From Paraburkholderia dilworthii (GTDB lineage: Bacteria > Pseudomonadota > Gammaproteobacteria > Burkholderiales > Burkholderiaceae), in contig NZ_AWZT01000012.1 in NCBI RefSeq assembly GCF_000472525.1, positions 62,001-126,000 of the forward strand: a DNA stretch of 64,000 bases, read 5' to 3'. Below, piece by piece: positions 25,093-33,329 of this stretch. The first letter of the stretch is position 1. The number at the start of each line of letters is the position of its first letter. A program made the position numbers and the translations under genes. The notes beneath the pieces are model-generated. The model was given only the letters and a program-made list of their open reading frames with translations. It was not told the origin of the DNA and made no database searches.

Positions 25093-25117
25093 TCGATGCG
25101 TCGAGCCGACGCGGGAG
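25093..25117. repeat. Dispersed GCGTC-GAGCC-GACGC element, copy 4
   Basis: TCGAT then GCGTC(GAGCC)GACGC; the centre is 5 bases instead of 3. It lies about 200 bases upstream of the gene at 24537-24896. Confidence 0.5.
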
Positions 25118-25217
25118 ATAGGACGAGGTTACCGGGGCCAGCGTTACTGAGAGCCCGGAATGCTCACGAACTTCATGCGGCTTACGCTTTTTCGCCGCCC
25201 ACCATCGTCGTACCGCA

Positions 25218-25245
25218 GGGACGAGCCGGCTCACGGTCTTAACAC
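25218..25245. promoter_or_regulatory. CCGTGAGCCGGCTCACGG operator-like element, copy 2
   Basis: Plus strand GACGAGCCGGCTCACGG followed by TCTTAAC; one arm carries two changes. On the minus strand it reads GTTAAGACC plus the palindrome, pointing at the gene at 24537-24896. Confidence 0.6.
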
Positions 25246-25246
25246 G

Positions 25247-25274
25247 GAAAGCTCCAGAAAAACTGGAGCTTTTC
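25247..25274. terminator. Hairpin with flanking T and A runs
   Basis: AAAGCTCCAG, loop, CTGGAGCTTT with TTTT on the plus side. It lies between the operator and the NERD gene and could block read-through into that gene or serve as an attenuator. Confidence 0.5.
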
Positions 25275-25378
25275 GGGCTGCAATGTGAGGGTGGAGATTC
25301 TCCGCCCCTTGGAACCGGTCGCTTGACTTTGTCATCCTCCTGGCAAGCTTGACTCACCGTCTGATATTGGAGTGAGTC

Positions 25379-26083
25379 ATGAGTACAAGCCTGTGGATCC
25401 TGGCCGCGGTTGCCTTCGTTGCATGGCGGACCTTACGTGCACGCGGTCTCAACCCACGCGCCAGGGAGGAGTCGCCGCTCCGAAAGATCCGCAACGACCG
25501 TAGTGGCGACGAAGGCGAGGCGCGCGTTCAGGCCGAGTTGTTGGATATCCTCACCTGGCTTTGCGGCCGGAACTTCTACTTGCACTGCGGCCCTGTCCTG
25601 CTCAACCATGCGCCCGGCACAGAGTTTCCCACCGCCGAGGTCGACCATCTTGCGATCACGCCCTTCGGGATTTTCGTCTTCGAGACGAAGAACTGGACGG
25701 GTCTGATCAAGCCAGGGCCGAGTGCGGAGGTGTTGATACGTATCGGCGCCGACGGTGAGCCGCAGGCGCGCAAGTCCCCGCTCAGCCAGAACCGCTCGAA
25801 ACTTGCGTTCCTGCGCGGGATATTGCCGCCGGTGTGGTTCATAGAAGGCGCGGGCGTATTCGCTAGCGACAGTTGTGTCCTATCGCCGGAACTGCCCGTC
25901 AACATCGTACGCCGCGCCGACTTGCGCCAGTGGCTAAGGGACAGGCGCGCTCGGCACGCAGCGAGCACAACGATTCCGATAAATGTAGCGGCTGCATGGC
26001 ATGCCATCCAGCGAATTGCCACCGCAGACGATGCGGCCGTTAGAAAGCATCGCGAAAGGCTGAGGGTTAGCCCTAAAAAATAG
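25379..26083 (+). CDS. Membrane-anchored NERD-domain protein
   Basis: 234 residues. After an N-terminal hydrophobic helix (LWILAAVAFVAW) comes the NERD core: SGDEGEARVQAELL, FPTAEVDHLAITPFGIFVFETKNWTG. The D, E and K residues in EVDH and FETKN match the proposed nuclease-like site. NERD proteins are related to endonuclease folds but no activity is established here. It stands alone on the plus strand, downstream of the hairpin at 25247. Confidence 0.8.
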   Translation: MSTSLWILAAVAFVAWRTLRARGLNPRAREESPLRKIRNDRSGDEGEARVQAELLDILTWLCGRNFYLHCGPVLLNHAPGTEFPTAEVDHLAITPFGIFVFETKNWTGLIKPGPSAEVLIRIGADGEPQARKSPLSQNRSKLAFLRGILPPVWFIEGAGVFASDSCVLSPELPVNIVRRADLRQWLRDRRARHAASTTIPINVAAAWHAIQRIATADDAAVRKHRERLRVSPKK

Positions 26084-26453
26084 CCGCTTCTTTCCTAAAG
26101 TTTTAGTCGGTTTTGCCGAATCTAAACGTTTGCTTCGGCATATTTGTCTGATGTATCCGTCAAAGACGGCTATTTTTCTGCCGCTTTCCGGAATGACGGG
26201 CAGGAAACGAAGCGTAATCTGGACTGGAGTTCCGGGGAACTCCAAGAGACTCGCAGGTTAAGAGTCGAACGCCCGTTCGGATGTGCGCCCAAAAGAGCGA
26301 TCAACTAAAGGCTTCCGCAATGAAAAATGAGAAATACCTTCGCCCTCCCCAGACTGAACGCTTTCTGGCCGAAAGGGCATCTTCTCCGGTCATGACGTCC
26401 AACTGCGTCCGCCGCGCACGGCGTCATGCAGCATCGAAAACATATTGCGGGAA
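26084..26453. other. Promoter region without a gene
   Basis: About 370 bases, AT-richer than its surroundings (TTTCCTAAAGTTTTAGTCGG). It presumably holds the promoter for the coiled-coil gene; no other feature supported. Confidence 0.4.
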
Positions 26454-27704
26454 ATGAACATGAGCCATCCACAAGCGCTGCAAAATACCAACGAGCCAGA
26501 GTTCGACCCGACCGTGCCTGAGGGGGACGACAACGGCGCCGACCTGGCGGCCGCTGAGTCCACACCGCTGGCGTTCGCTCACGTACCGGACGAGTCCGAG
26601 ATTTCGCATACCGTACGCCAGTTTTTCGGCAACGAGATCCCGGAGTCGCTGCGGGCGATCATCGCATCCGAAAGCAATGAAATCGCGCACTCAACTAGGA
26701 AGATTCTCGAAGAACATATGCGCATTGGGGGCATCCTCTTCAATCTGCGCAGCCGGATCGAGAGCCACTTCGCTGCATCGCAGGGCGACACCCGGCACGT
26801 ACGCAACAAGGCAGCACAACTGTTCTACCGCTACGTAGAAAAGGCATTCCGGAAAAAACAAGACACCGTCAAGGTCTACATCCGTTCCTACCTACGCTTC
26901 AGCACTAACGCCGGCGCCGTCGAAATGCTGACGATCACTGACATGCAGATGCTTGTAAGCCAAGATGATGAAGTAATCGACGCGGTGCTGGCGGCAAAGA
27001 AAGAGAACCCCGACCTGTCTAAGCGCGAAGTCAAGAAAATCATCGAGAGCTACAAGGCCAAACTCGCCGAGAAAGACGCGAGCCTTGATGTGGTGAAAAG
27101 CCAATTGTCCGAGATCGTCGGCCAACTCGACGACGTTCGCAATGAAAACCAGTACCTCACCGAAGAAACAAAGCACCTGCGTCTGCAGATCGAGCAGGAC
27201 AAGGAAAAGAACAAAAAAACGATGGTCGATCTTGACGGCGCGAATCGTTCCGTCAGCACGATGCACACCGAGATATCCAGGCTTGAACGGGAGCGCGACA
27301 CCTTGCTCCGTCAACTTGCCGAGGCGGCCAAGCGAGTTCAGACGAAGGAAGTCATCGTCAGCGGACCGTCCGAGAACATCAAGCACCTGCAGGAAGCGGC
27401 GGACGGCCTCATGGCACAGGTGAAGGAAGCAACTTCGCAGATGGAAAGCCTACAGGCCGAGGTCGCTCTGCTGGAAGAACGGCGCAAGCAGCAACTGGCC
27501 GAGATCGAATCGAAAGAGGCTATCGAGCGACACATCCGGGAACTCATGAACGACTTTGGTTCGTTCATGCAGAAATACAAGACGGCCCAGTTGCTCGTCA
27601 CGGCCGGCGGTTCGGTCGCACCCTTCGCCAATCTTTTTGCAGCCTTTGCAGATCATGTCGGCACCTTCCACCAGGAGTTACTTGCCGCCGCCAACGCCGC
27701 GTGA
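26454..27704 (+). CDS. Coiled-coil protein, KfrA-like
   Basis: About 416 residues from the ATG at 26454 (another is 9 bases earlier). The N-terminal third is mixed, with a helical region that could bind DNA (MRIGGILFNLRSRIESHF, YRYVEKAFRKKQDTVKVYIRSYL). From about 185 to 365 it is continuous heptad-rich coiled coil. This architecture recalls KfrA-type plasmid proteins, which bind DNA and help partition or segregation. The assignment is by architecture only. It is followed after 40 bases by the FlhC-like gene. Confidence 0.6.
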   Translation: MNMSHPQALQNTNEPEFDPTVPEGDDNGADLAAAESTPLAFAHVPDESEISHTVRQFFGNEIPESLRAIIASESNEIAHSTRKILEEHMRIGGILFNLRSRIESHFAASQGDTRHVRNKAAQLFYRYVEKAFRKKQDTVKVYIRSYLRFSTNAGAVEMLTITDMQMLVSQDDEVIDAVLAAKKENPDLSKREVKKIIESYKAKLAEKDASLDVVKSQLSEIVGQLDDVRNENQYLTEETKHLRLQIEQDKEKNKKTMVDLDGANRSVSTMHTEISRLERERDTLLRQLAEAAKRVQTKEVIVSGPSENIKHLQEAADGLMAQVKEATSQMESLQAEVALLEERRKQQLAEIESKEAIERHIRELMNDFGSFMQKYKTAQLLVTAGGSVAPFANLFAAFADHVGTFHQELLAAANAA

Positions 27705-27744
27705 TTCCCCGCCCGCCCAGCAACGAGAGATACAGGTTGTAGAA

Positions 27745-28932
27745 ATGGAAATTAAAGAAAATTATCGGGCCGTCGACCGCCTTTACGTCCCGGATTGGCT
27801 CACCGAACAGATCCAGGTCGCGAACTTCAACATGGTTGATCACATGAAGTGGCTGCTGCAGCAGAACAGTCGCTTCAACGACGTGTTTAACGTCGAACTG
27901 AAGGATCTTGACCAGCTTCAGCTGAATCAATCGTCGCTTCGCAACCTTTTGCGCGCACCGTTCCTGATGGTCGAGCCAACTCTTCAGGCCGTCGAGGACT
28001 GGCGCTGTTTTGTCGACGACACAGCGACCACGGTGGCGGTGGATATCCTGCGAAGGAAAACACCGGAACTTGACGCATTGGCATCGTATGCTGTCGGGCA
28101 CCAGAACGTGGCGTTCCTTTCGCTTGTGACGCAGATTCTCAATATGAGCGTGCTTGCCGCGCCATTACTCGGCATTACGACCGAAGTGGCAAAGTACCTA
28201 CTCACAGTCCCCTCCTATCGACTCAATCTCGCCTTGCAGCGCATGAACGGCCTGCCGCTCTTCCGCTGGCGCTTTAACAGCCAGTCGTTCTGGTATGAGT
28301 TCGTCGGTAGCACATTGACCGACGAGATGATTGCGCATCAGATCATGTTCACGTCGCCGGCGCGGGCGGGTGATCTTCCAAGCGACGCGCGATGGGGCGA
28401 ACTTCGACTGGGCCGCGCAAAGAACGAGGCATTCGCCGGCGCCCTGCTTGCTTATGGGTTGCGAGCATCGACGGCCACCGCCCTGTTCAACCTCACGCAG
28501 AACCAGATGCGCGGGTTGTACTTCAAGATCCACGGCAAAAGCTCACCCTGTGGCAATACCGCAAACTCCCTCCCATGGTTCGTTGAAACTCCCCAGCATC
28601 GACTGCACGCCACGGTCTATGCATGGCTTTACCGCTCGGCGGTAGCAATGGGCGCTCTGCCGCCCGAGGCACTGATCGCGACCAACGACGTATATGACCG
28701 CCTGTTTGGCGGTAACCGGGTGATATCGGCCGATCGCGGCTGGAATCTTATCCGGTCAATGGCGGCCGATACGCGTCTCACGACCGCACCCTGCCGGTCG
28801 TGCACCACTCACTACGTCGTCTCGAACAACGACGCCAAGATCGAAATGCATAACCGGTTCACTTGTCCCGCGTGCCAGCAACAGCTTGGTATGAAACGTC
28901 GCGCCAGGCGGAGAAAGGCCAATGACGCCTGA
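27745..28932 (+). CDS. FlhC-like transcriptional regulator with N-terminal extension
   Basis: The ATG at 27745 starts MEIKENYRAVDRLYVPDWL; the frame is open upstream but has no good start. In the 395-residue product, residues about 235-300 match FlhC (FAGALLAYGLRASTATALFNL, LYFKIHGKSSPCGNTANSLPWF, HRLHATVYAWLYRSA). The C-terminus has CRSC and CPAC pairs that could bind zinc as in FlhC. FlhC proteins are about 190 residues, so about 200 extra residues precede the domain. It probably activates plasmid genes, possibly transfer or pilus genes, rather than flagella. Confidence 0.7.
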   Translation: MEIKENYRAVDRLYVPDWLTEQIQVANFNMVDHMKWLLQQNSRFNDVFNVELKDLDQLQLNQSSLRNLLRAPFLMVEPTLQAVEDWRCFVDDTATTVAVDILRRKTPELDALASYAVGHQNVAFLSLVTQILNMSVLAAPLLGITTEVAKYLLTVPSYRLNLALQRMNGLPLFRWRFNSQSFWYEFVGSTLTDEMIAHQIMFTSPARAGDLPSDARWGELRLGRAKNEAFAGALLAYGLRASTATALFNLTQNQMRGLYFKIHGKSSPCGNTANSLPWFVETPQHRLHATVYAWLYRSAVAMGALPPEALIATNDVYDRLFGGNRVISADRGWNLIRSMAADTRLTTAPCRSCTTHYVVSNNDAKIEMHNRFTCPACQQQLGMKRRARRRKANDA

Positions 28933-29101
28933 CACCGCGCTCAACGAGTTGCCTGCAGGGCTCGTCATTTTCAGCACCGACGGCAAGACCCAGTTCGGTT
29001 GGCAAAATCCGGAGACTGGGGCTTTTCACGCCGAAGATGACGGACACGTGATCGCGAACGCTGTCGGCGCAGTTGCGTGGCATGCCGGGATCATGCATTG
29101 A
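28922..29101 (+). CDS. Small 59-residue hypothetical protein
   Basis: An ATG inside the end of the FlhC-like gene (11-base overlap) opens a 59-codon frame, MTPDTALNELPAGLVIFSTD and on, ending VAWHAGIMH. The pattern GKTQFGWQNPETGAF looks like a folded beta domain, and the overlap suggests translational coupling. No family recognised. Confidence 0.45.
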   Translation: MTPDTALNELPAGLVIFSTDGKTQFGWQNPETGAFHAEDDGHVIANAVGAVAWHAGIMH

Positions 29102-29120
29102 GTTGAAGAGGATGGGCCCA

Positions 29121-29489
29121 ATGAAAATGCAAGACTTTGATTACCTTGCGCGGGAAAGTAACGCGGCATGGCTCGATGGTCGCGGAGACGGTCGGTTTGA
29201 CCGCTACGAGCAGTTCTATCACAGTGAGCGGGCTCAAACGGCGGACAAATTCGACCTCGAAAAGATCAACGAGGAGTATGGCGATTGGTCCGCGGCACGG
29301 CCATCGCGACTCCTCTCTGCTTTGAGCGCGCCATGGTTCGGTCGCGTCGCGATCGCTCTTTTCAGCTTGTACATGGGCTGCCACCTGGTGCCCGGGTTCG
29401 CTAAGGCAATGCCCGAAGCTACGGGGTTGGCCCTGGTCGTCGCCTTCATCGGTCTTCGCATATTCCACCGGCGCCGCAAGCGCCGCTGA
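29121..29489 (+). CDS. Small membrane protein
   Basis: 122 residues from the ATG at 29121 (GAAGAGG 10 bases upstream). A charged N-terminal half (DGRGDGRFDRYEQFYHSER) is followed by two membrane helices (WFGRVAIALFSLYMGCHLV and TGLALVVAFIGLRIF) and a basic tail. Function unknown. Confidence 0.55.
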   Translation: MKMQDFDYLARESNAAWLDGRGDGRFDRYEQFYHSERAQTADKFDLEKINEEYGDWSAARPSRLLSALSAPWFGRVAIALFSLYMGCHLVPGFAKAMPEATGLALVVAFIGLRIFHRRRKRR

Positions 29490-29709
29490 GAGCCCGCCAC
29501 TGGCTCGCTTTCTTACTTACGGCGCATAGGGCTCAACATTGGCCGTATTTTTCCGTTAACCCATGGGATCACGCCCGAAATATGGCGTCTGCGCTAACCG
29601 TCCAATAGGTACCGCAACTGACGGCGACTTGACTTTCGTTGCCGCTCTATAAGATGAAATCAAGGTCGCGCAAGGGGCACGGCCACATGACAATCGAGGA
29701 AGCAGAACA

Positions 29710-30780
29710 ATGAACCACAAGAAGACCTCAGCACTGACCGCCTTTTCGTTCGCCGCGGCAGTAGCGCTGTCGGCCTGCGGCGGCGGTGGCGGAAGCAGTG
29801 GCTCGGGAGCGGCTGCACCGGCTACGACACCGTCTGGCGCCGGCAATCTGCAAACGTCGGTACCGGCACCGACCTACGCCGGCAGCACCGCTCAAGCCGC
29901 AATCTTTTCGCAACTGAATGCCTACCGTTCGGCAATGGGCGTCGGTCTGCTGAAGCAGGATTCAGTGCTCGATACATCATCGGCAGCGCACGCGTTGTAT
30001 CTGGTCACGAATCTGGCGACCAGCAATATCACAGCCGTCACACATAACGAAATCTCGACCAACGCTAACTACTATGAAGCCACGCCCCTTAGCCGTGCTC
30101 GAAAGGCCGGTGCGCCGGTTACCGAGTGGATTGGCGAGAACGCGGCAGTCGGTTTGGCTCAATCGACAGGAGACGCAAACGGCAGTGACTGCCTTGGGCA
30201 GGCCTTGAACTCTGTTTACCACCTTCAGGGGGCAACATCCACCCAGGAGACGGTCGGTATTGGCTTGGTGACCTATGCTCCCCAGGGCACATACGGTTGT
30301 GTGCTCGACTTCGGCCAGACAACAAACGTCGCGGGTTCGCCTGCCGATAACGGGTTCTACACAGCCGCTGGACAGCAGATGGCGGCAACAGCGATCGCTA
30401 TTTCCCCGTACGACGGGGAAACCAACGTGGCACGCGCAATGGTCGCGGAAAGCCCGAATCCCGCGCCGGACGTTGCGTCGCCCGGCCGTCCGGTCCTGAT
30501 CCGCGTTAGGGCGGATCAAATGGGCGACTCCCTGACTGTCACCAGCTTTACTTTGACTGGCAACGGCGCAACCGTCCCTGCACGTGTCATAGTTCCGGCC
30601 GCAGCAATGACGGGATCGACAGGTGCAACAGCCGATGTGAATGGAGAATTGTTCCCGGGCGTCGCTGTGTTACTGCCGCTCTCCCCGCTCGCGGCCAAGA
30701 CGACATACACGGTGACGTTTTCCGGCCAGCGTGACGGCAAGCCGATCACAAAGACCGCGACGTTCACAACGGGCTCGTGA
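29710..30780 (+). CDS. CAP-domain (SCP/PR1-like) lipoprotein
   Basis: 356 residues. The signal peptide ends in the lipobox LSACGGGGG, so Cys22 is probably lipidated. After a Gly/Ser/Ala linker comes a CAP domain (AIFSQLNAYRSAMGVGLLKQD, SSAAHALYLVTN, GENAAVG, GIGLV.Y). CAP domains occur in secreted proteins of varied function. The C-terminal 110 residues are an Ig-like beta domain (RVRADQMGDSLTVTSFTLTG, TTYTVTFSGQRDGKPIT). A terminator follows. Confidence 0.8.
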   Translation: MNHKKTSALTAFSFAAAVALSACGGGGGSSGSGAAAPATTPSGAGNLQTSVPAPTYAGSTAQAAIFSQLNAYRSAMGVGLLKQDSVLDTSSAAHALYLVTNLATSNITAVTHNEISTNANYYEATPLSRARKAGAPVTEWIGENAAVGLAQSTGDANGSDCLGQALNSVYHLQGATSTQETVGIGLVTYAPQGTYGCVLDFGQTTNVAGSPADNGFYTAAGQQMAATAIAISPYDGETNVARAMVAESPNPAPDVASPGRPVLIRVRADQMGDSLTVTSFTLTGNGATVPARVIVPAAAMTGSTGATADVNGELFPGVAVLLPLSPLAAKTTYTVTFSGQRDGKPITKTATFTTGS

Positions 30781-30798
30781 TCGCACATCAACATCAAA

Positions 30799-30828
30799 GA
30801 AAAAGCGCCCGATGGGCGCTTTTTTTTT
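30799..30828. terminator. Bidirectional terminator between convergent genes
   Basis: AAGCGCCC, GAT loop, GGGCGCTT followed by T8 on plus and TTTTTC on minus. It separates the CAP lipoprotein from the type IV pilus operon. Confidence 0.9.
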
Positions 30829-30840
30829 CTTACTACTTGT

Positions 30841-31524
30841 TCAACCGCCGCTGCCGCCGTCACCGCCGCCGTCGTAGCCAAACGGCATCATGTAGTCGTA
30901 CCCTGTCAGATTCGACGTTCCGCTTTGAAACCAGCAGACGCCGTTGTTTCCGCTCGCCCCGAGGTCAGGGATGTAATAGAAATCGGCGGGGCCTACTCCA
31001 CCTGGCCCTGTCGAACCCCAGCCCCCGCCCTGGAACTGCGGTGAGTACGGGTTGGAGGCGGTAACGGGGTATGGCCCCTGCATGGTCCCCCACGGGCCAT
31101 AATGCACTCCCGCTCGGGCCGCATAGTTACTTATGGCGGTCTCGCAGATTGCTGCCAGGTTGCCTGGAGGTTGAGTCGGCGGCGGCGGGGTTTGTGGAGC
31201 GGAGCACCCGGGCGAAGTCCAACCCGAACCAGTCCATGTGGGCGGCGACGTTTGCGTGAAGTTGGCAGGGCACGTCGGCGGCGCTTGATAGTTGCACTGC
31301 GGCGCTGAGTATTGCGACCCGATCCATTGCGCCGGTGCTGCCGTCGTCCATCCAGGCTGATCAGGACACGTGGGAGGCGCCTCCCATGCGGTCGTCAGAT
31401 GCCCGACACATGTCGAATCCTGATTGTTCACCGAGCACAAAACCGGCCCCGCCATTGCTGCGCTGCTGGCCGTCGCGATCCCCGTAAGCACGGCGATCCA
31501 TATGAAAATCCTGGCGAAGCTCAT
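30841..31524 (-). CDS. Exported hypothetical protein at the end of the pilus operon
   Basis: 227 residues with a signal peptide (MSFARIFIWIAVLTGIATASSAAMA). The mature part has Cys/Trp/Pro repeats (APPTCPDQPGWTTAAPAQW, APPTCPANFTQTSPPTW) and a Gly-rich C-terminus. It is the last gene of the operon, 13 bases after pilV. The repeated CP-x-W blocks resemble adhesin-type pilus accessory proteins, but no family is recognised. Confidence 0.6.
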   Translation of the reverse strand: MSFARIFIWIAVLTGIATASSAAMAGPVLCSVNNQDSTCVGHLTTAWEAPPTCPDQPGWTTAAPAQWIGSQYSAPQCNYQAPPTCPANFTQTSPPTWTGSGWTSPGCSAPQTPPPPTQPPGNLAAICETAISNYAARAGVHYGPWGTMQGPYPVTASNPYSPQFQGGGWGSTGPGGVGPADFYYIPDLGASGNNGVCWFQSGTSNLTGYDYMMPFGYDGGGDGGSGG

Positions 31525-31536
31525 TTCCCGTCCTCT

Positions 31537-32670
31537 TCAATAAGTACAGAAGCTTGTCGCGACGGCACTACCGGGTATGATGCTTCCGCTGCCATCCGTG
31601 ATATAGACCGTCCATGGCCCGCTTCCGGTCGCTGGGTAGTTAGTGACGCGAGTCGGGTCGGTGTACATGCTCTGGCCCGACACCACTAGCTGCGGTGTCC
31701 CACCCGCAGGACAGTTCGGATTCGGCACGAACGTGCCGTTGCCGTTCGGTATCGCGGTATAGCCGTACCAGAGCTTGGGACCGCCGATTGGCATCCACTG
31801 CAGAACACCTGACACGCTTTGACAGGACAGCATCAGGCCCGAGTTGTCGCTCGCGCCCGTTATCTGGCTGATCTTCGGGCACGCCACTCGCGGCCAGCCG
31901 ATGTTGCCCGTCGAGACAGTTGTGCCCGCGGAAACCGCGCCGCTCGCAGCCACCGCGCCAGTGGTCCCGATATTCGCCGCGCTGACCGTACCTTCGGCAT
32001 CGAGGTTATGCACATTGTGAAGGCTGACGTGATTGACGTTCTGATCGCCGGTCCACGTCAGCGCGCCATCGCGTCGGATGTACACCGAGTTACCATCCGA
32101 CGACGGGCCGTTGGTCGCGAGGACAGCGCCAGCCGGACTACCCGGCAAGGGGTTGGTTGCATTCCATGATCCGTTAAGCCCCGTTATGGTCCCCGGATTC
32201 GGCAGCTTCGAAAAGCCGAAGGCGTTGCCTCCCGCCTGCGCGATAATCGATGCGCCGATCGCGTCAGCGTTGCCACCGCGGGTTACGGGCTTCGACGGAT
32301 ACAGGACATAGCTCACGTGGCAGTCCCCTGTACCGACGGAACACGTCGATGGACCCACACTCATACTGATGACGTATGTGCCACCCCAAAATGGACCGTT
32401 CGCATGCGGCTGCTTCACGTTGTTTTGGGTAAACAGCTGGTCGAGCGTGGGCAGATCTGTCGGGGGCACCACATCTACAGGACCGTTCTGCGTGAGCGCC
32501 GCGTAGTTTTTGGTTACCCAGTTACCGAGCGCCGCATTGATCACCGCCTCGTTCTGCCCCTCGGCCGTCAGCACCTGGTTGCGCCGCTTTGCTGCGTCCT
32601 CCTTGATACCGACGACCGTCATCAATGCCGCAGCGACCAGCACGACAACCATCTCAACGATGCTGAACAT
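31537..32670 (-). CDS. pilV: PilV-type minor pilin / pilus-tip adhesin
   Basis: 377 residues. The N-terminus MFSIVEMVVVLVAAALMTVVG is a short leader and hydrophobic helix with Glu6, typical of PilV-like proteins. The C-terminal 150 residues after NHVSLHNVHNLDAEGTVSA are the adhesin region. R64-type PilV variation depends on a shufflon with Rci; no inverted 19-bp repeats or rci-like gene are seen next to it. It likely tips the type IVb pilus and recognises recipients. It follows pilS by 11 bases. Confidence 0.75.
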   Translation of the reverse strand: MFSIVEMVVVLVAAALMTVVGIKEDAAKRRNQVLTAEGQNEAVINAALGNWVTKNYAALTQNGPVDVVPPTDLPTLDQLFTQNNVKQPHANGPFWGGTYVISMSVGPSTCSVGTGDCHVSYVLYPSKPVTRGGNADAIGASIIAQAGGNAFGFSKLPNPGTITGLNGSWNATNPLPGSPAGAVLATNGPSSDGNSVYIRRDGALTWTGDQNVNHVSLHNVHNLDAEGTVSAANIGTTGAVAASGAVSAGTTVSTGNIGWPRVACPKISQITGASDNSGLMLSCQSVSGVLQWMPIGGPKLWYGYTAIPNGNGTFVPNPNCPAGGTPQLVVSGQSMYTDPTRVTNYPATGSGPWTVYITDGSGSIIPGSAVATSFCTY

Positions 32671-32681
32671 ACCCGGCGCCC

Positions 32682-33320
32682 TTAGTTATTGTGAGTGGCG
32701 TACATGCCGATGCTCGCTGTGGCACCGGCCGAGGCGCATGCCGTACCTGCCGTCGCACCGCTAAACGGCGTGTCCGGGTCGTACACGGTTGTCCCGTTGA
32801 CGGTCACCTTCGCATAAGCCCCAGCGACCGCACCGATCGACAGCGAGCACACCGTGCTCGGCACCGGATAAGTCACGATCATTGCGTCGTCCGTCGACGC
32901 GATCGTTCCGGGCACGGCGGTCACTGCACCGCCGAAAATTCCCGTCAGCGCGCCGGTGGACGTGTTCACGCGGGAATTCGCTGAGTCAAACGCATGGTTC
33001 TTCGCGAGCGTCTGTTGCGTCTCGCTTGAGAAATCGACGTCGCTCGAGGTGGCGTCCTGAATGCCACTACGAAAAAGCTGCGCTTCGCTCTTGAACTGAT
33101 GCGCGTGGATGCGATCCATCACGAATGACCGCCCCTGATAGACCACAAGCGCGAGCAGCGCCGCGCCCGCCATGACCGCCGCTCCCTCGATCAACGACAG
33201 TTCGCCCGACTGCCGGCGCCGACGACCCATCCTGAGGAGCGACGACTTCCGACCGGCTAGTGCAGGTGCGGCTACGGGGGTTGACGAATTGGTCTTCCGC
33301 TTCGCGGTGTTGTTAGTCAT
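32682..33320 (-). CDS. pilS: Type IVb major prepilin
   Basis: 212 residues with a 38-40 residue charged leader ending RRRRQSGELSLIEGAAVMAG. The hydrophobic helix and a conserved Glu follow. If cleaved after Gly39, the Glu is at position 6; if after Glu40 it is at the usual position 5 but Glu replaces the expected Gly at -1. The C-terminal domain has two cysteines (STVCSLS and GTACASAG) for a disulfide loop. It builds the pilus fibre used in mating. No prepilin peptidase gene is in the window. Confidence 0.8.
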   Translation of the reverse strand: MTNNTAKRKTNSSTPVAAPALAGRKSSLLRMGRRRRQSGELSLIEGAAVMAGAALLALVVYQGRSFVMDRIHAHQFKSEAQLFRSGIQDATSSDVDFSSETQQTLAKNHAFDSANSRVNTSTGALTGIFGGAVTAVPGTIASTDDAMIVTYPVPSTVCSLSIGAVAGAYAKVTVNGTTVYDPDTPFSGATAGTACASAGATASIGMYATHNN

Positions 33321-33329
33321 TTCGGGTCC

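Noticed and set aside
30841-32670. Possible shufflon at the 3' end of pilV
   Set aside because: No repeated inverted 19-bp crossover sites and no adjacent rci-type recombinase; the tyrosine recombinases are about 14 and 21 kb away.
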